Origin: Poa pratensis
Lineage: Eukaryota > Streptophyta > Magnoliopsida > Poales > Poaceae
Direction of reading: 5' to 3'
DNA: 64,000 bases
NCBI GenBank assembly: GCA_947311845.1
Contig: CAMZMU010000063.1
Coordinates: 58,168,902 to 58,232,901, forward strand
Part shown: positions 45,348-58,739 of the stretch, one piece after another
Layout: each line of letters opens with the position of its first letter
Numbering within the stretch: the stretch's first letter is position 1
Made by a program: the position numbers and the translations under genes
The notes under the pieces: model-generated
Told to the model about the DNA's origin: nothing
Seen by the model: the letters and a program-made list of their open reading frames with translations, nothing else
Databases searched by the model: none

Positions 45348-48300
45348 TGTAACATCCCAAATTTTGGAACCAAGAAAAACTTTTTGAAATGTTTCACTGA
45401 TGATTGTGTTTTCCTTCCCATTGCTATGTTTGAACTTGTGTGACTTGTTGTTTAAGTTGTTTGACTAGTAAATATCAGACCCAACCAATATAAAAATATA
45501 TTTAACTTTGGTGATCATGTCATGACAAGAAAAATATTCCATGTACCTTTTCCATTCTTATTTTGGCCAACTCCATTTCAATGATACTTGGTTTAGCAAC
45601 AACCAAAACTAATACCCATTATTTGAGAAAGTAAAAGTATTTCCAAAACTATGTGTTCCCACAAATGTGGAGATCTATATGCTATCTCCTATCTATCTTT
45701 AAACTTGATATTTTGCATTTGTATGCAACTCCCATTTTATAAGCTTCGATTATCATTTCATTTTAAAAAGAACACAAGTGGGAAATATATTGCCCCACAT
45801 ATTTTGTCCTGCTCAAAACCCTTTTCAAAAATACAAAGGTGGAGTTGAAATAGTTTTCAACATCATCTTGTCATAATTAAGTGTGATCATTTTTATAAGA
45901 TAGTATTGTTAATTATGTAAATGGTGGTGTGATTAATCCTTGTGGTTTGAATTGTGTGGACTTGGTTGTGGTGTTGATCTTGTTGTGATTGTTTGCTTAT
46001 TGGACTTATGATTGTATTAATTGTTAATTCTTGTTTTATTGTTTGCTTGGGTGAATAATTACACCAATATACTTGAGTGTTAAGTTGAAAACCCACTGGT
46101 CACAAAATTGGAATGTGACTTGAATTTAAAGCAAACTCCTCAATTATGCAACAAATAGAAATTAAGATCATGAACTAAAAGAAATGATCTTAATAAATTA
46201 TTTTCCCTACTTAACTATCTATTTCCTTCAAACAAATATTTTCTCTATGAAAATATTAACTAGTTGAAGTTAATTTATTTGTCAAGGAAGTTCCAAGAGT
46301 TCAAAAATAATATTTTGAACTTGCTTAAAATTTCTAAAGGATTATAAAATTGTATTTAAGAGAAATGTCTTATTTAAACCCTAGGAACAGATGTTGTTCA
46401 AAACATTTTATATTGACTCCCCAATTTTTGTGGAGCTTCTACATGTATATGGGAGGCTACCTGAATTTTCTCAAATTTTTATAAAATGTTTAAGTACCCC
46501 AAATAAATTCCCTAAAAGCTACTGGTTTTTAAAAAGGAAACAAAAGAAAACAGAAAAGGACTTAGTTGTAAATGGAAACAGAAGTCCAGGGGCTATCTGG
46601 AAAAACGTCTTCGCCTTCCTGTAGCAGCAGTGGAGCTATGGCGCTAGGCCGCCGTGTCGCCCGCTCGACGCCGCTCGCCGCCAGCCCCCCCTCCCTCTCG
46701 CTCCTCCTGCCGCGCGAAGGAGATAAGGAGCCCCCCCAGGCGCTCCTCTGCCCTCTCTCCAGCACTCACTCATCTCCCCTGCTCCCTCTCTCTCATTTTC
46801 TTCCTCAACCCGAAACCCTAGCCGCAGGTGGCCAAGCTCGCCGTCGCGCCTCGCCGTCGATTCAAGCCTCCCCGACCAAATCCAAGACCCCCAGAAGGTC
46901 CGCCTCGTCACCCTCTTCGTCCTCGACCAAGGAACCGCGAAGGAGAGCCCAGAATCGTCTCCCTCGAGTTCATCCCCTTCCGACTCCGGCCGCTGCAAGG
47001 TCGAGCAAGCTCGCGGATGACACAGACTATCATTCTCCGCCATTTTTGCGCCTCTGGGATCCCCTCATCGCGAGCCTTCTCCTGAGCCTCACCTTTTCTT
47101 TTTAGGATCGCCGGAGCCGCCGCGCCGTCCTCACCCGAAGCTCCAGCTCGCCGCTCTGCCGTGCCTGTTCGAGAGGAGGAAGAAGATCCCGTACCCCTTC
47201 GCCTGGCGCTTGGGCCTCTAGCTGGGCCGCCTTCTATGTCGCTCGGCTGAATCTGGGCCAGATCGAGCCCAGTGTTGTTTTTTTAGTAGATCTAATATCT
47301 GTTTTGTTTTCCTGTTTAAATTGCAGTGTAGATTTAAATTGTTGTGGTAGATCTATGTGTGCAAATATTATGATGTAAATTTTGTAGTGTTCCTGTGAGT
47401 TTTCCTAAACATGCAGCACTGGCTGTTTGCAAAATCATTATTTTATGTGCCTTCTAGATTTAAACCTATAAAAAGTATGTTTTTCATTGAAAAATTAGAT
47501 ATCTAGAGTTTTATAGATCCAAATATTTCAAACTAAAATTCCCTGGAAAGCCTGAAGTGGTACCTTTCCAGATCTGTTGGTCTTATATGCAAATGAAGTC
47601 TAGAACAAAAGTTCTATTCTTTTTACTAAACACACCAGTGGCACTTTGGTGATTTTTGTAGATTTTTGAGAGATGAATTTTGGAGTAAATCCAATTGGCT
47701 TGTCTTCTATATGTGTAGGAGAACATATCCCTAAATTGGTTTGAATTTAGGAGTCATTGATTGACTGTGGTGATAATTATAAACTTTAGGACTTTTCTGC
47801 CTATTTTTATTAGACCTTTATAAATTGTGTGTTATAACTTTATTGTTACAAATGTGTTTCCTAGCAAGTGTAGAGTGGTAATCCACTGCTGTGATGTGTT
47901 TCCTTAATCTTGCTAGCATGTTAGAAGAGCTATTTGTGAGTCATGTGTTTGTTAAGGGTTTTATTCCCTATATAGCTCTTTTCCTAATAATGAGGAATTT
48001 GTTAAGCTTGTTTATTTTTCATGTGAGAATATTGTGTGTGATTAATATGTATGCCTTGCTGGTTAATGATTGTTGTGGTACTGTTGCTTGCATATTACTA
48101 TTGTTTAGCAATTATAATATGTTAGTACTGTTAGTGGTATTTGTTAGACATGTTGGTGTGAGTAACATGTTTGCAGTGCTTGATGAACTTGATGGTCTTT
48201 GAGTTGAGTACTAGCTTAAATATCTGGTTAGTGTATCCACCTTAGCTTGGTGAGATATTTTAAATTACAAAGATTAATTGGTGGCTTAACTTTTGTCTGA

Positions 48301-50305
48301 AGTATTTCCTGATTAGGAAAAATGGTTGTCAATTACCTCTAATTGAGGATGTCTTGGTGCTCGATGTTTTTAACATGTGTTTGGTGTTATACTCCTGTGA
48401 GTATAATGCCCTTGTAAATGTAGATCTTAGTTTGTTGCTTGATTAAATTAGTGCTATGTTGTGGTTTGATTACTTGTTTGTATACCACTTGTGGTTTGGT
48501 TTGCTTATTGCGTGTTGTTTTATTTTCATGTTGCGACGCTAGAGATAAACGCTACCGGGGTGGTATTTGGAAAGGATTTATCGGAGAAGGATGAGAGTTT
48601 ATTTCTTTGATCAGTGAGAAGAAGCCCCGGGAACATCATGCTGAAATCAGGCAAGCTATTCTCTGAGCTTGCATCTATATACATCTATTTTGGTTCACAT
48701 GTTTTACTTATAAAGAGCATATGTTATTTATGTGGTGTTTGCCACTAAAGCTATGAGTTTTGAAAACCTTTTTCCAAAATACAAGTATATTATTTTGACA
48801 CCCTATATGGAGTTATTAGATGGAAATTCTTTTTCAAACTATAGGATGGGAAAAAAGATGGTTTACTCAAAACTCCTTTGGAAGTACTTGGATAAATGTG
48901 GAATGCCGTGATATCGGTGTTGAAGTGGAGAAATGGTGAATGGTGATGTTTATGAAAAATGCACATGACGTCTTTGTACTATGACGACCAATTAACCCGT
49001 GCAACCACACTACCTGAGATGGGTAGGGCTTAGCCGGAAACTTGTTTATTTTAGTATGGAGCGCCTCAAAATGCTTAGGAGAACGAGGTTCTCTGAACCA
49101 AGTTATCTAAATGCGGGATCCAGTTTAAGTCTGGTTCGCTGCTGGTTGCAAACAGTGGGCCTCCTGGCTTGGCGCGTGTTGCTTGGAGAGACCGGATCGA
49201 TACGATGGCCATCTCCACTGGGTGCCGGGGAGATCCAGTCCCACTGAAGAGGAGGCTCTATACTAGGGTCGACATAGTGAAAAGCTTTGATCATGTTATC
49301 CGAACCACCACATACTGTCGTATGAGGACCGTGGCTGATCACGGCGGAATGACAGATTGGTGTGGTGAAAGTGCACCACCTCTGCAGAGTGTAAAACTAT
49401 TCGAATAGCCGAGTCCTCGGTCATGGACGGTTGGGAGGCTGTCCTCTGACCATGTGCAAGTTTTGGAAAAGTTTTGAGATTTAAAAAGAAAAAATGGAGA
49501 TGTTCTATAGATGCAACTATCCAGAAGGGCTGGTATGAGGTTGCTGGAAAAGAGGAGGACCCTGAGGGGCTATGGTCGAGAAGTGCAAAGTTTTGTGTCT
49601 TGAAAGTGGAAAAATGTTTTATGCAACTATACCAAAGGGTTGGTATAAGGTTGTTGGAAAAATGATTTGACCAGGAATGGTTTTGGTCAGAAAAGGAGGA
49701 GTTTTGGAGAAATAAACAAAATGGTGATTTTCCGGGAAGATGTTTCAAAAGAAACTTCTTACCTTTTTAAACAAAGATATATTTTTGGGAAAAAGTTTTA
49801 AAGGAGACTTCTTACCAAGACAGGTTTATGGGAAAAGTTCTAAAAGCCTTCTTTCCTTTTTCAATAAAGATATAGAGATTTCAAAACAAAGTGTTATTAA
49901 ACAAAAGTATTTAAACAATACAAAGAGTAGTGCATGCTCACTCCGGGGGTAGTTTGCGAGTACATTCAAATGTACTCATATTGGTTTCGTCCCTGGCTAT
50001 TGTCTTAGCCAGATTTTGAAGAAGAGCAGTTCGAAGAAGAAGACTTCAATAACGTCAATGCGAACTAGGGCGCTCCCTAGTCAACTGTCTGTAGGGTTGG
50101 CAAGTGACTTGGGCTCCACGTTGTTTTGATGATTTCCGCTGCAAGTACCTGATGGAGTTATGACTTCAATCAAGTAAGTAATATCCTTCGGTAATTATGG
50201 GTGTTCTGTGATACCAATTCGAGTTATGTGCAACAACAGACTGATCATGGGATTGTTGCAGGAAACATAACGAGTTTCTCGGATAGCTAATCCGGGGTCC
50301 TCACA
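45348..50305 (+). repeat. 5' LTR of the LARD
   Basis: It starts TGTAACATCCC and ends GGGTCCTCACA. Mostly AT-rich, with a sharply bounded GC-rich island at about 46600-47280 containing AAACCCTAGCCGC. Short frames inside occur in both LTRs and show no known domain. Confidence 0.95.
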
Positions 50306-50309
50306 GACT

Positions 50310-50322
50310 TGGTATCAGAGCC
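50310..50322 (+). other. Primer binding site (tRNA-iMet)
   Basis: TGGTATCAGAGCC, four bases after the 5' LTR, is complementary to the 3' end of plant initiator Met-tRNA. Confidence 0.93.
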
Positions 50323-53300
50323 ATCGTTGACTATAGGAGACCTTAGTTAGCATGGACGTTAGTTAGGAAAGGAAATATTTTGTTAAAAATATATTACTAC
50401 CAAAATATATTTTTATCTAGGGAAGTCTAGAAATGGCTTCCACTCTTCTCATCTACTCAAATATTTCAAAGTGTTACCCCTCTATTTTAAGATTTTCCAA
50501 GAATTCTTCTATTATCTCTTACCCGTTCAAAATACTTGACATGAACCCAAGTGAGACCTAATTAGCTAGCACCTACAAGAAGAAGCTTCCATCTCAAATA
50601 CTCAACATTCAACATCAAGGAAATTGATCTGCAAATACCAATATCGTCAGTATCAACAACGCAAGAGACCTCCAAAGACGTCAGCTCAACTTCAACAATT
50701 CTACTCAAGTTGCAACTTCGACAATCACAATTTCTCCAGCTGAAGACTGAGGCGATAAAATGAAGACTTCAACAGCCCTGTTTAACCAAGACCCATAGGA
50801 TAAAAATGATAGGAACCTTGGTTATACCACCCGACTACCACGAGTATTAGACGTTCTTTGGTACAAAATGTACCTTGTGTGCTTTTTGCTTGGGTGTACT
50901 CTGCTTGTGTGTTGTTGTTGTGAGTCCTCTACTTGTGTGTTGTTTTTCCTGTGTGATCCACAATCACGCCTTGTCGGCAACACAAGTAACCTCAAAATCT
51001 CTTTTTATAAAATTCCTTTTGCCACCTATCAAAACCATTTTTGACCTCTTCGCCACAGCTGCACTTTGTTGCAAATGTAAACCCGCCTAGGAAAATCTTT
51101 CTGAACATATTTTTCCTCTCATCTAAACCATCTTCCGATAAGAACTGACAGTTCCGCAAGGTACAAAAGACCCCCGATCTTTAACCAAATAGCCTGAGAT
51201 TTTTGCGACTTACCGGCCAGTCAGACAATGCCCTTCAAGCACCATCTGGAGCAAGTACGTCAAGATCTCGAAGGAAACTGCAATTTTACGGCAAACTCGT
51301 GAAGACACGAGTCTTACCTCGCAAAATTAACTTGTGAAAATTACAAGAAAACCACACTAACGTATCATATCTAACTCTAGGTTAACATCTGAGTCAAGTC
51401 CACGAGAGTACTAACTGATCTTCTAGGACTATAAGTCTTGACAAGAAACGAGGACATAAGGAGACTCATTTAGGATTGGTAACTAGAGGAACTCAAGGAG
51501 TGTATAAGAATTGCTATGACGATTCGAGCTCAGAGACCACAAGAAGGAGGAACTACGACAAGAAGGCATTGAAGAGAGATTTCTTAGGTTGGCAAAGAAG
51601 TAATATACCAGACCATCCTGGAATATTTGGAAACTCTTATATCAGAATCTATTATTACTAATCTCTCTAAAATTCATGATATTCCAATGTTCGTGTTATA
51701 TAGAAGTACTTTGGTAACAAGCCTCATGAACTTGTTAACAAATCACTTTTGTATGCTCTAACAATTGAGTGTCATATACAAATAAACGGAACGTCAGATA
51801 ATCCAGTACATCTCAGCCTCTGGAATATGAAAAGTGGTTTGATGACAAGACTAGCTACCTTGTTAACAAATTCTTCTTGTATGACTAAGGCAATTCGATG
51901 TCATAAAGGACACCACATTCTTATACAACTAACTAAGGGAAAGCTTTGCTGGGACTAGTGGATGTCTTCACCACAAGCGTGAGGCAAAGATGTTGGAACT
52001 TAAATAAAGGACAATAATAATTTTCTTAAATCAAGTGTATAACTTAAGAAATGTTCAAGTTCTAAATAAGAAAGTCACATGAAGATTTATAGTGTTTCCC
52101 CAAGGATATGATTTCCGAAAACAAGAAAAGAAAGAGGTGCCAATGGACGACTCAAAACTAGTTGGTAGAAAGGAGACTTTAGGAAGATATAAGGGTGTTG
52201 AATTGTAAGTGATTAGCCAAAAGTATCTCGATGAGATCAAAATTTGGTGGATGTTGTTGGTAATATCCAAAAAAAATTGGGGTTTAGAATAGAAGTGAAA
52301 ACTTGGAGTGGATCGACAAATTAATTGGGATTGGACAGATGATATATTTGATTAATACTCTGGGGCTAACCAGTTGTGGTCCCCAACCATTGGTGGTTAT
52401 CTGGAGCTAGAAGACGTGACCCTTGATTTAAGATTTAGAAATAAAGGTGAAAGTTATTGGATTTTTAGGAAGCACTTGCTGATAGAATGATGTTTGGATT
52501 GGCTAGAAGCAAGTAAATTAAGGAGAATACTCCGGTGTTGGAATGTTTAGGGTGATTCTTAGGCAAGTGACCCTTGTACTAAATTCTTATGGAATTATAG
52601 GAAGTGGTCAAAGATGATCTAGCAAACGAGTAGATCGTTGTGTGCAAGAAATAATTGGTGGACCACTACGATTTTTGTGATAGGATGTAATGGGAAGATT
52701 ATGCCTTAAAGGTTTGATGGATATCCGATAGACTGATTTGTGCCGTGATAAAGAGTTTATGCCGAGGGAGATGATGGTGGATTAATAACTTTAGCTTGGG
52801 CAAAAGTCATGATTCAATTAACTAGTTGGTAGTAGTGGCCTTACCAGAGATGTTGGAACGGTGTTTTGAAGACTCGAGAATTAGAGGCCTATGTACAGTT
52901 GGTTGATTGGATCTTAGGTACAATAAGTTTGATGTTCAGAGTATATCGCCCAACTCCCTTGAAAACTAACTTAAGCCCCTCAACCAGAAAGTTTTCCCGA
53001 AAACCCTAACTATTCTGGTGCACTCTAACTTACTTGTGAAGACCCAGAACCAAACAAGTCTTTCAGGACCAGCCTTTTTCCTGCCAAGCCGAAGGAAGAA
53101 AAGCGTGAAGGAGATCTACCGGAAGTCACTAAGAAGGATCAAACAACGGAAGCACCTGCTGTTGGCGACATCAACCACCAAGCAAGTCCAGACGCCTCAG
53201 AAGTTTATGACATCCCTCTACTAACTAGAAACCGGAGAGAGTCGAGTGCTCAGACTTGACGCATCCTGAGAACAACGCGTCCCCACCTGCGACCCTCGTA

Positions 53301-53765
53301 AAGAGACAATATCAGGAAGTGATATCTACACCGACCCGAGCACCTAGGAATGACACCCAAGACAAAGATCGTCAAGCTACCTCGGAAGAACAATGCCTCC
53401 AATTCAACTTCAGCTGCAACCTTCAGGATGAACCTTCAAAATCCCTTTTTAAGGGGGGAAGACCTGCAATAGGTATACAAGAACGTGGTAATAATTAGAT
53501 CCGTGCACTTTTAGCCTTATAGTATCTGGAAACAGCCAACCACGACTATCCGTCAGAGTCGATCGTCAAGTCAACCCTATCATCAAGGATCTGAACTCAT
53601 CAAAGGAGATTATCGACAAAGAAAGCCTCGCATCATCAAGTTGTCAAGATCTCACATGGCAACCTCACTGAAAAAGCAACGACCTCAGAAGTATAGCCAA
53701 CCCAAAACCCATGCCCCCGTACTCCCCTGTTACCACCGGGCAAATCTCGAGGACGAGATTTATTT

Positions 53766-53780
53766 TAAGGAGGGAAGGAT
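53766..53780 (+). other. Polypurine tract
   Basis: AAGGAGGGAAGGAT lies directly before the 3' LTR (one C intervenes), the expected plus-strand primer. Confidence 0.88.
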
Positions 53781-53781
53781 C

Positions 53782-56700
53782 TGTAACATCCCAAATTTTG
53801 GAACCAAGAAAAACTTTTTGAAATGTTTCACTGATGATTGTGTTTTCCTTCCCATTGCTATGTTTGAACTTGTGTAACTTGTTGTTTAAGTTGTTTGACT
53901 AGTAAATATCAGACCCAACCAATATAAAAATATATTTAACTTTGGTGATCATGTCATGACAAGAAAAATATTCCATGTACCTTTTCCATTCTTATTTTGG
54001 CCAACTCCATTTCAATGATACTTGGTTTAGCAACAACCAAAACTAATACCCATTATTTGAGAAAGTAAAAGTATTTCCAAAACTATGTGTTCCCACAAAT
54101 GTGGAGATCTATATGCTAACTCCTATCTATCTTTAAACTTGATATTTTGCATTTGTATGCAACTCCCATTTTATAAGCTTCGATTATCATTTCACTTTAA
54201 AAAGAACACAAGTGGGAAATATATTGCCCCACATATTTTGTCCTGCTCAAAACCCTTTTCAAAAATACAAAGGTGGAGTTGAAATAGTTTTCAACATCAT
54301 CTTGTCATAATTAAGTGTGATCATTTTTATAAGATAGTATTGTTAATTATGTAAATGGTGGTGTGATTAATCCTTGTGGTTTGAATTGTGTGGACTTGGT
54401 TGTGGTGTTGATCTTGTTGTGATTGTTTGCTTATTGGACTTATGATTGTATTAATTGTTAATTCTTGTTTTATTGTTTGCTTGGGTGAATAATTACACCA
54501 ATATACTTAAGTGTTAAGTTGAAAACCCACTGGTCACAAAATTGGAATGTGACTTGAATTTAAAGCAAACTCCTCAATTATGCAACAAATAGAAATTAAG
54601 ATCATGAACTAAAAGAAATGATCTTAATAAATTATTTTCCCTACTTAACTATCTATTTCCTTCAAACAAATATTTTCTCTATGAAAATATTAACTAGTTG
54701 AAGTTAATTTATTTGTCAAGGAAGTTCCAAGAGTTCAAAAATAATATTTTGAACTTGCTTAAAATTTCTAAAGGATTATAAAATTGTATTTAAGAGAAAT
54801 GTCTTATTTAAACCCTAGGAACAGATGTTGTTCAAAACATTTTATATTGACTCCCCAATTTTTGTGGAGCTTCTACATGTATATGGGAGGCTACCTGAAT
54901 TTTCTCAAATTTTTATAAAATGTTTAAGTACCCCAAATAAATTCCCTAAAAGCTACTGGTTTTTAAAAAGGAAACAAAAGAAAACAGAAAAGGACTTAGT
55001 TGTAAATGGAAACAGAAGTCCAGGGGGCTATCTGGAAAAACGTCTTCGCCTTCCTGTAGCAGCAGTGGAGCTATGGCGCTAGGCCGCCGTGTCGCCCGCT
55101 CGACGCCGCTCGCCGCCAGCCCCCCCTCCCTCTCGCTCCTCCTGCCGCGCGAAGGAGATAAGGAGGCCCCCCAGGCGCTCCTCTGCCCTCTCTCCAGCAC
55201 TCACTCATCTCCCCTGCTCCCTCTCTCTCATTTTCTTCCTCAACCCGGAACCCTAGCCGCAGGTGTCCAAGCTCGCCGTCGCGCCTCGCCGTCGATTCAA
55301 GCCTCCCCGACCAAATCCAAGACCCCCAGAAGGTCCGCCTCGTCACCCTCTTCGTCCTCGACCAAGGAACCGCGAAGGAGAGCCCAGAATCGTCTCCCTC
55401 GAGTACATCCCCTTCCGACTCCGGCCGCTGCAAGGTCGAGCAAGCTCGCGGGTGACACAGACTATCATTCTCCGCCATTTTTGTGCCTCTGGGATCCCCT
55501 CATCGCGAGCCTTCTCCTGAGCCTCACCTTTTCTTTTTAGGATCGCCGGAGCCGCCGCGCCGTCCTCACCCGAAGCTCCAGCTCGCCACTCTGCCGTGCC
55601 TGTTCGAGAGGAGGAAGAAGATCCCGTACCCCTTCGCCTCGCGCTTGGGCCTCTAGCTGGGCCGCCTTCTGTGTCGCTCGGCTGAATCTGGGCCAGATCG
55701 AGCCCAGTGTTGTTTTTTAGTAGATCTAATATCTGTTTTGTTTTCCTGTTTAAATTGCAGTGTAGATTTAAATCTGTTGTGGTAGATCTATGTGTGCAAA
55801 TATTATGATGTAAATTTTGTAGTGTTCCTGTGAGTTTTCCTAAACATGCAGCACTGGCTGTTTGCAAAATAATTATTTTATGTGCCTTCTAGATTTAAAC
55901 CTATAAAAAGTATGTTTTTCATTGAAAAATTAGATATCTAGAGTTTTATAGATCCAAATATTTCAAACTAAAATTCCCTGGAAAGCCTAAAGTGGTACCT
56001 TTCCAGATCTGTTGGTCTTATATGCAAATGAAGTCTAGAACAAAAGTTCTATTCTTTTTACTAAACACACCAGTGGCACTTTGGTGATTTTTGTAGATTT
56101 TTGAGAGATGAATTTTGGAGTAAATCCAATTGGCTTGTCTTCTATATGTGTAGGAGAACATATCCTAAATTGGTTTGAATTTAGGAGTCATTGATTGACT
56201 GTGGTGATAATTATAAACTTTAGGACTTTTCTGCCTATTTTTATTAGACCTTTATAAATTGTGTGTTATAACTTTATTGTTACAAATGTGTTTCCTAGCA
56301 AGTGTAGAGTGGTAATCCACTGCTGTGATGTGTTTCCTTAATCTTGCTAGCATGTTAGAAGAGCTATTTGTGAGTCATGTGTTTGTTAAGGGTTTTATTC
56401 CCTATATAGCTCTTTTCCTAATAATGAGGAATTTGTTAAGCTTGTTTATTTTTTATGTGAGAATATTGTGTGTGATTAATATGTATGCCTTGCTGGTTAA
56501 TGATTGTTGTGGTACTGTTGCTTGCATATTACTATTGTTTAGCAATTATAATATGTTAGTACTGTTAGTGGTATTTGTTAGACATGTTGGTGTGAGTAAC
56601 ATGTTTGCAGTGCTTGATGAACTTGATGGTCTTTGAGTTGAGTACTAGCTTAAATATCTGGTTAGTGTATCCACCTTAGCTTGGTGAGATATTTTAAATT

Positions 56701-58739
56701 ACAAAGATTAATTGGTGGCTTAACTTTTGTCTGAAGTATTTCCTGATTAGGAAAAATGGTTGTCAATTACCTCTAATTGAGGATGTCTTGGTGCTCGATG
56801 TTTTTAACATGTGTTTGGTGTTATACTCCTGTGAGTATAATGCCCTTGTAAATGTAGATCTTAGTTTGTTGCTTGATTAAATTAGTGCTATGTTGTGGTT
56901 TGATTACTTGTTTGTATACCACTTGTGGTTTGGTTTGCTTATTGCGTGTTGTTTTATTTTCATGTTGCGACGCTAGAGATAAACGCTACCAGGGTGGTAT
57001 TTGGAAAGGATTTATCGGAGAAGGATGAGAGTTTATTTCTTTGATCAGTGAGAAGAAGCCCCGGGAACATCATGCTGAAATCAGGCAAGCTATTCTCTGA
57101 GCTTGCATCTATATACATCTATTTTGGTTCACATGTTTTACTTATAAAGAGCATATGTTATTTATGTGGTGTTTGCCACTAAAGCTATGAGTTTTGAAAA
57201 CCTTTTTTCCAAAATACAAGTATATTATTTTGACACCCTATATGGAGTTATTAGATGGAAATTCTTTTTCAAACTATAGGATGGGAAAAAATATGGTTTA
57301 CTCAAAACTCCTTTGGAAGTACTTGGATAAATGTGGAATGCCGTGATATCGGTGTTGAAGTGGAGAAATGGTGAATGGTGATGTTTATGAAAAATGCACA
57401 TGACGTCTTTGTACTATGACGACCAATTAACCCGTGCAACCACACTACCTGAGATGGGTAGGGCTTAGCCGAAACTTGTTTATTTTAGTATGGAGCGCCT
57501 CAAAATGCTTAGGAGAACGAGGTTCTCTGAACCAAGTTATCTAAATGCGGGATCCAGTTTAAGTCTGGTTCGCTGCTGGTTGCAAACAGTGGGCCTCCTG
57601 GCTTGGCGCAGTGTTGCTTGGAGAGACCGGATCGATACGATGGCCATCTCCACTGGGTGCCGGGGAGATCCAGTCCCACTGAAGAGGAGGCTCTATACTA
57701 GGGTCGACATAGTGAAAAGCTTTGATCATGTTATCCGAACCACCACATACTGTCGTATGAGGACCGTGGCTGATCACGGCGGAATGACAGATTGGTGTGG
57801 TGAAAGTGCACCACCTCTGCAGAGTGTAAAACTATTCGAATAGCCGAGTCCTCGGTCATGGACGGTTGGGAGGCTGTCCTCTGACCATGTGCAAGTTTTG
57901 GAAAAGTTTTGAGATTTAAAAAGGAAAAATGGAGATGTTCTATAGATGCTACTATCCAGAAGGGCTAGTATGAGGTTGCTGGAAAAGAGGAGGACCCTGA
58001 GGGGCTATGGTCGAGAAGTGCAAAGTTTTGTGTCTTGAAAGTGGAAAAATGTTTTATGCAACTATACCAAACGGTTGGTATAAGGTTGTTGGAAAAATGA
58101 TTTGACCAGGAATGGTTTTGGTCGGAAAAGGAGGAGTTTTGGAGAAATAAACAAAATGGTGATTTTCCGGGAAGATGTTTCAAAAGAAACTTCTTACCTT
58201 TTTAAACAAAGATATATTTTTGGGAAAAAGTTTTAAAGGAGACTTCTTACCAAGACAGGTTTATGGGAAAAGTTCTAAAAGCCTTCTTTCCTTTTTCAAT
58301 AAAGATATAGAGATTTCAAAACAAAGTGTTATTAAACAAAAGTATTTAAACAATACAAAGAGTAGTGCATGCTCACTCCGGGGGTAGTTTGCGAGTACAT
58401 TCAAACGTACTCATATTGGTTTCGCCCCTGGCTATTGTCTTAGCCAGATTTTGAAGAAGAGCAGTTCGAAGAAGAAGACTTCAATAACGTCAATGCGAAC
58501 TAGGGCGCTCCCAGTCAACTGCCTGTAGGGTTGGCAAGTGACTTGGTCTCCACGTTGTTTTGATGATTTCCGCTGCAAGTACCTGATGGAGTTATGACTT
58601 CAATCAAGTAAGTAATATCCTTCGGTAATTATGGGTGTTCTGTGATACCAATTCGAGTTATGTGCAACAACAGACTGATCATGGGATTGTTGCAGGAAAC
58701 ATAACGAGTATCTCGGATAGCTAATCCGGGGTCCTCACA
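53782..58739 (+). repeat. 3' LTR of the LARD
   Basis: Same length as the 5' LTR and about 99.4% identical by hand count. Differences are scattered, with several C/T changes in the GC-rich island. Confidence 0.95.

Larger units (their letters stand above)
50306..53781 (+). other. LARD internal domain (non-coding)
   Basis: 3.5 kb with no open frame longer than about 80 codons and no gag, protease, reverse transcriptase or integrase motif. Near its 3' end, CTCGAGGACGAGATTTATTTT (around 53745-53765) resembles the end of Gypsy-type pol regions, hinting at descent from a Gypsy element. Confidence 0.85.
45348..58739 (+). mobile_element. LARD-type LTR retrotransposon, structurally intact, non-coding
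   Basis: A 13,392-bp element with two 4,958-bp LTRs and a 3,476-bp internal domain. It has an exact 5-bp target duplication AGTGC (45343-45347 and 58740-58744), LTR ends TGTAAC...CTCACA, a tRNA-iMet primer site and a polypurine tract. The internal domain encodes no gag or pol. Dimensions match the LARDs described from barley (Sukkula type: LTRs about 4.5-5 kb, internal about 3.5 kb). Movement would need enzymes from an autonomous Gypsy-like partner. By eye the LTRs differ at about 28 substitutions and about 8 one-base indels over 4.95 kb. Confidence 0.96.

Noticed and set aside
46572..47105. 177-codon frame in the LARD LTR (155 codons in the other LTR)
   Set aside because: The frame changes its start between LTRs through an indel, and the content is Ser/Pro/Arg from a CT-rich island; no domain.
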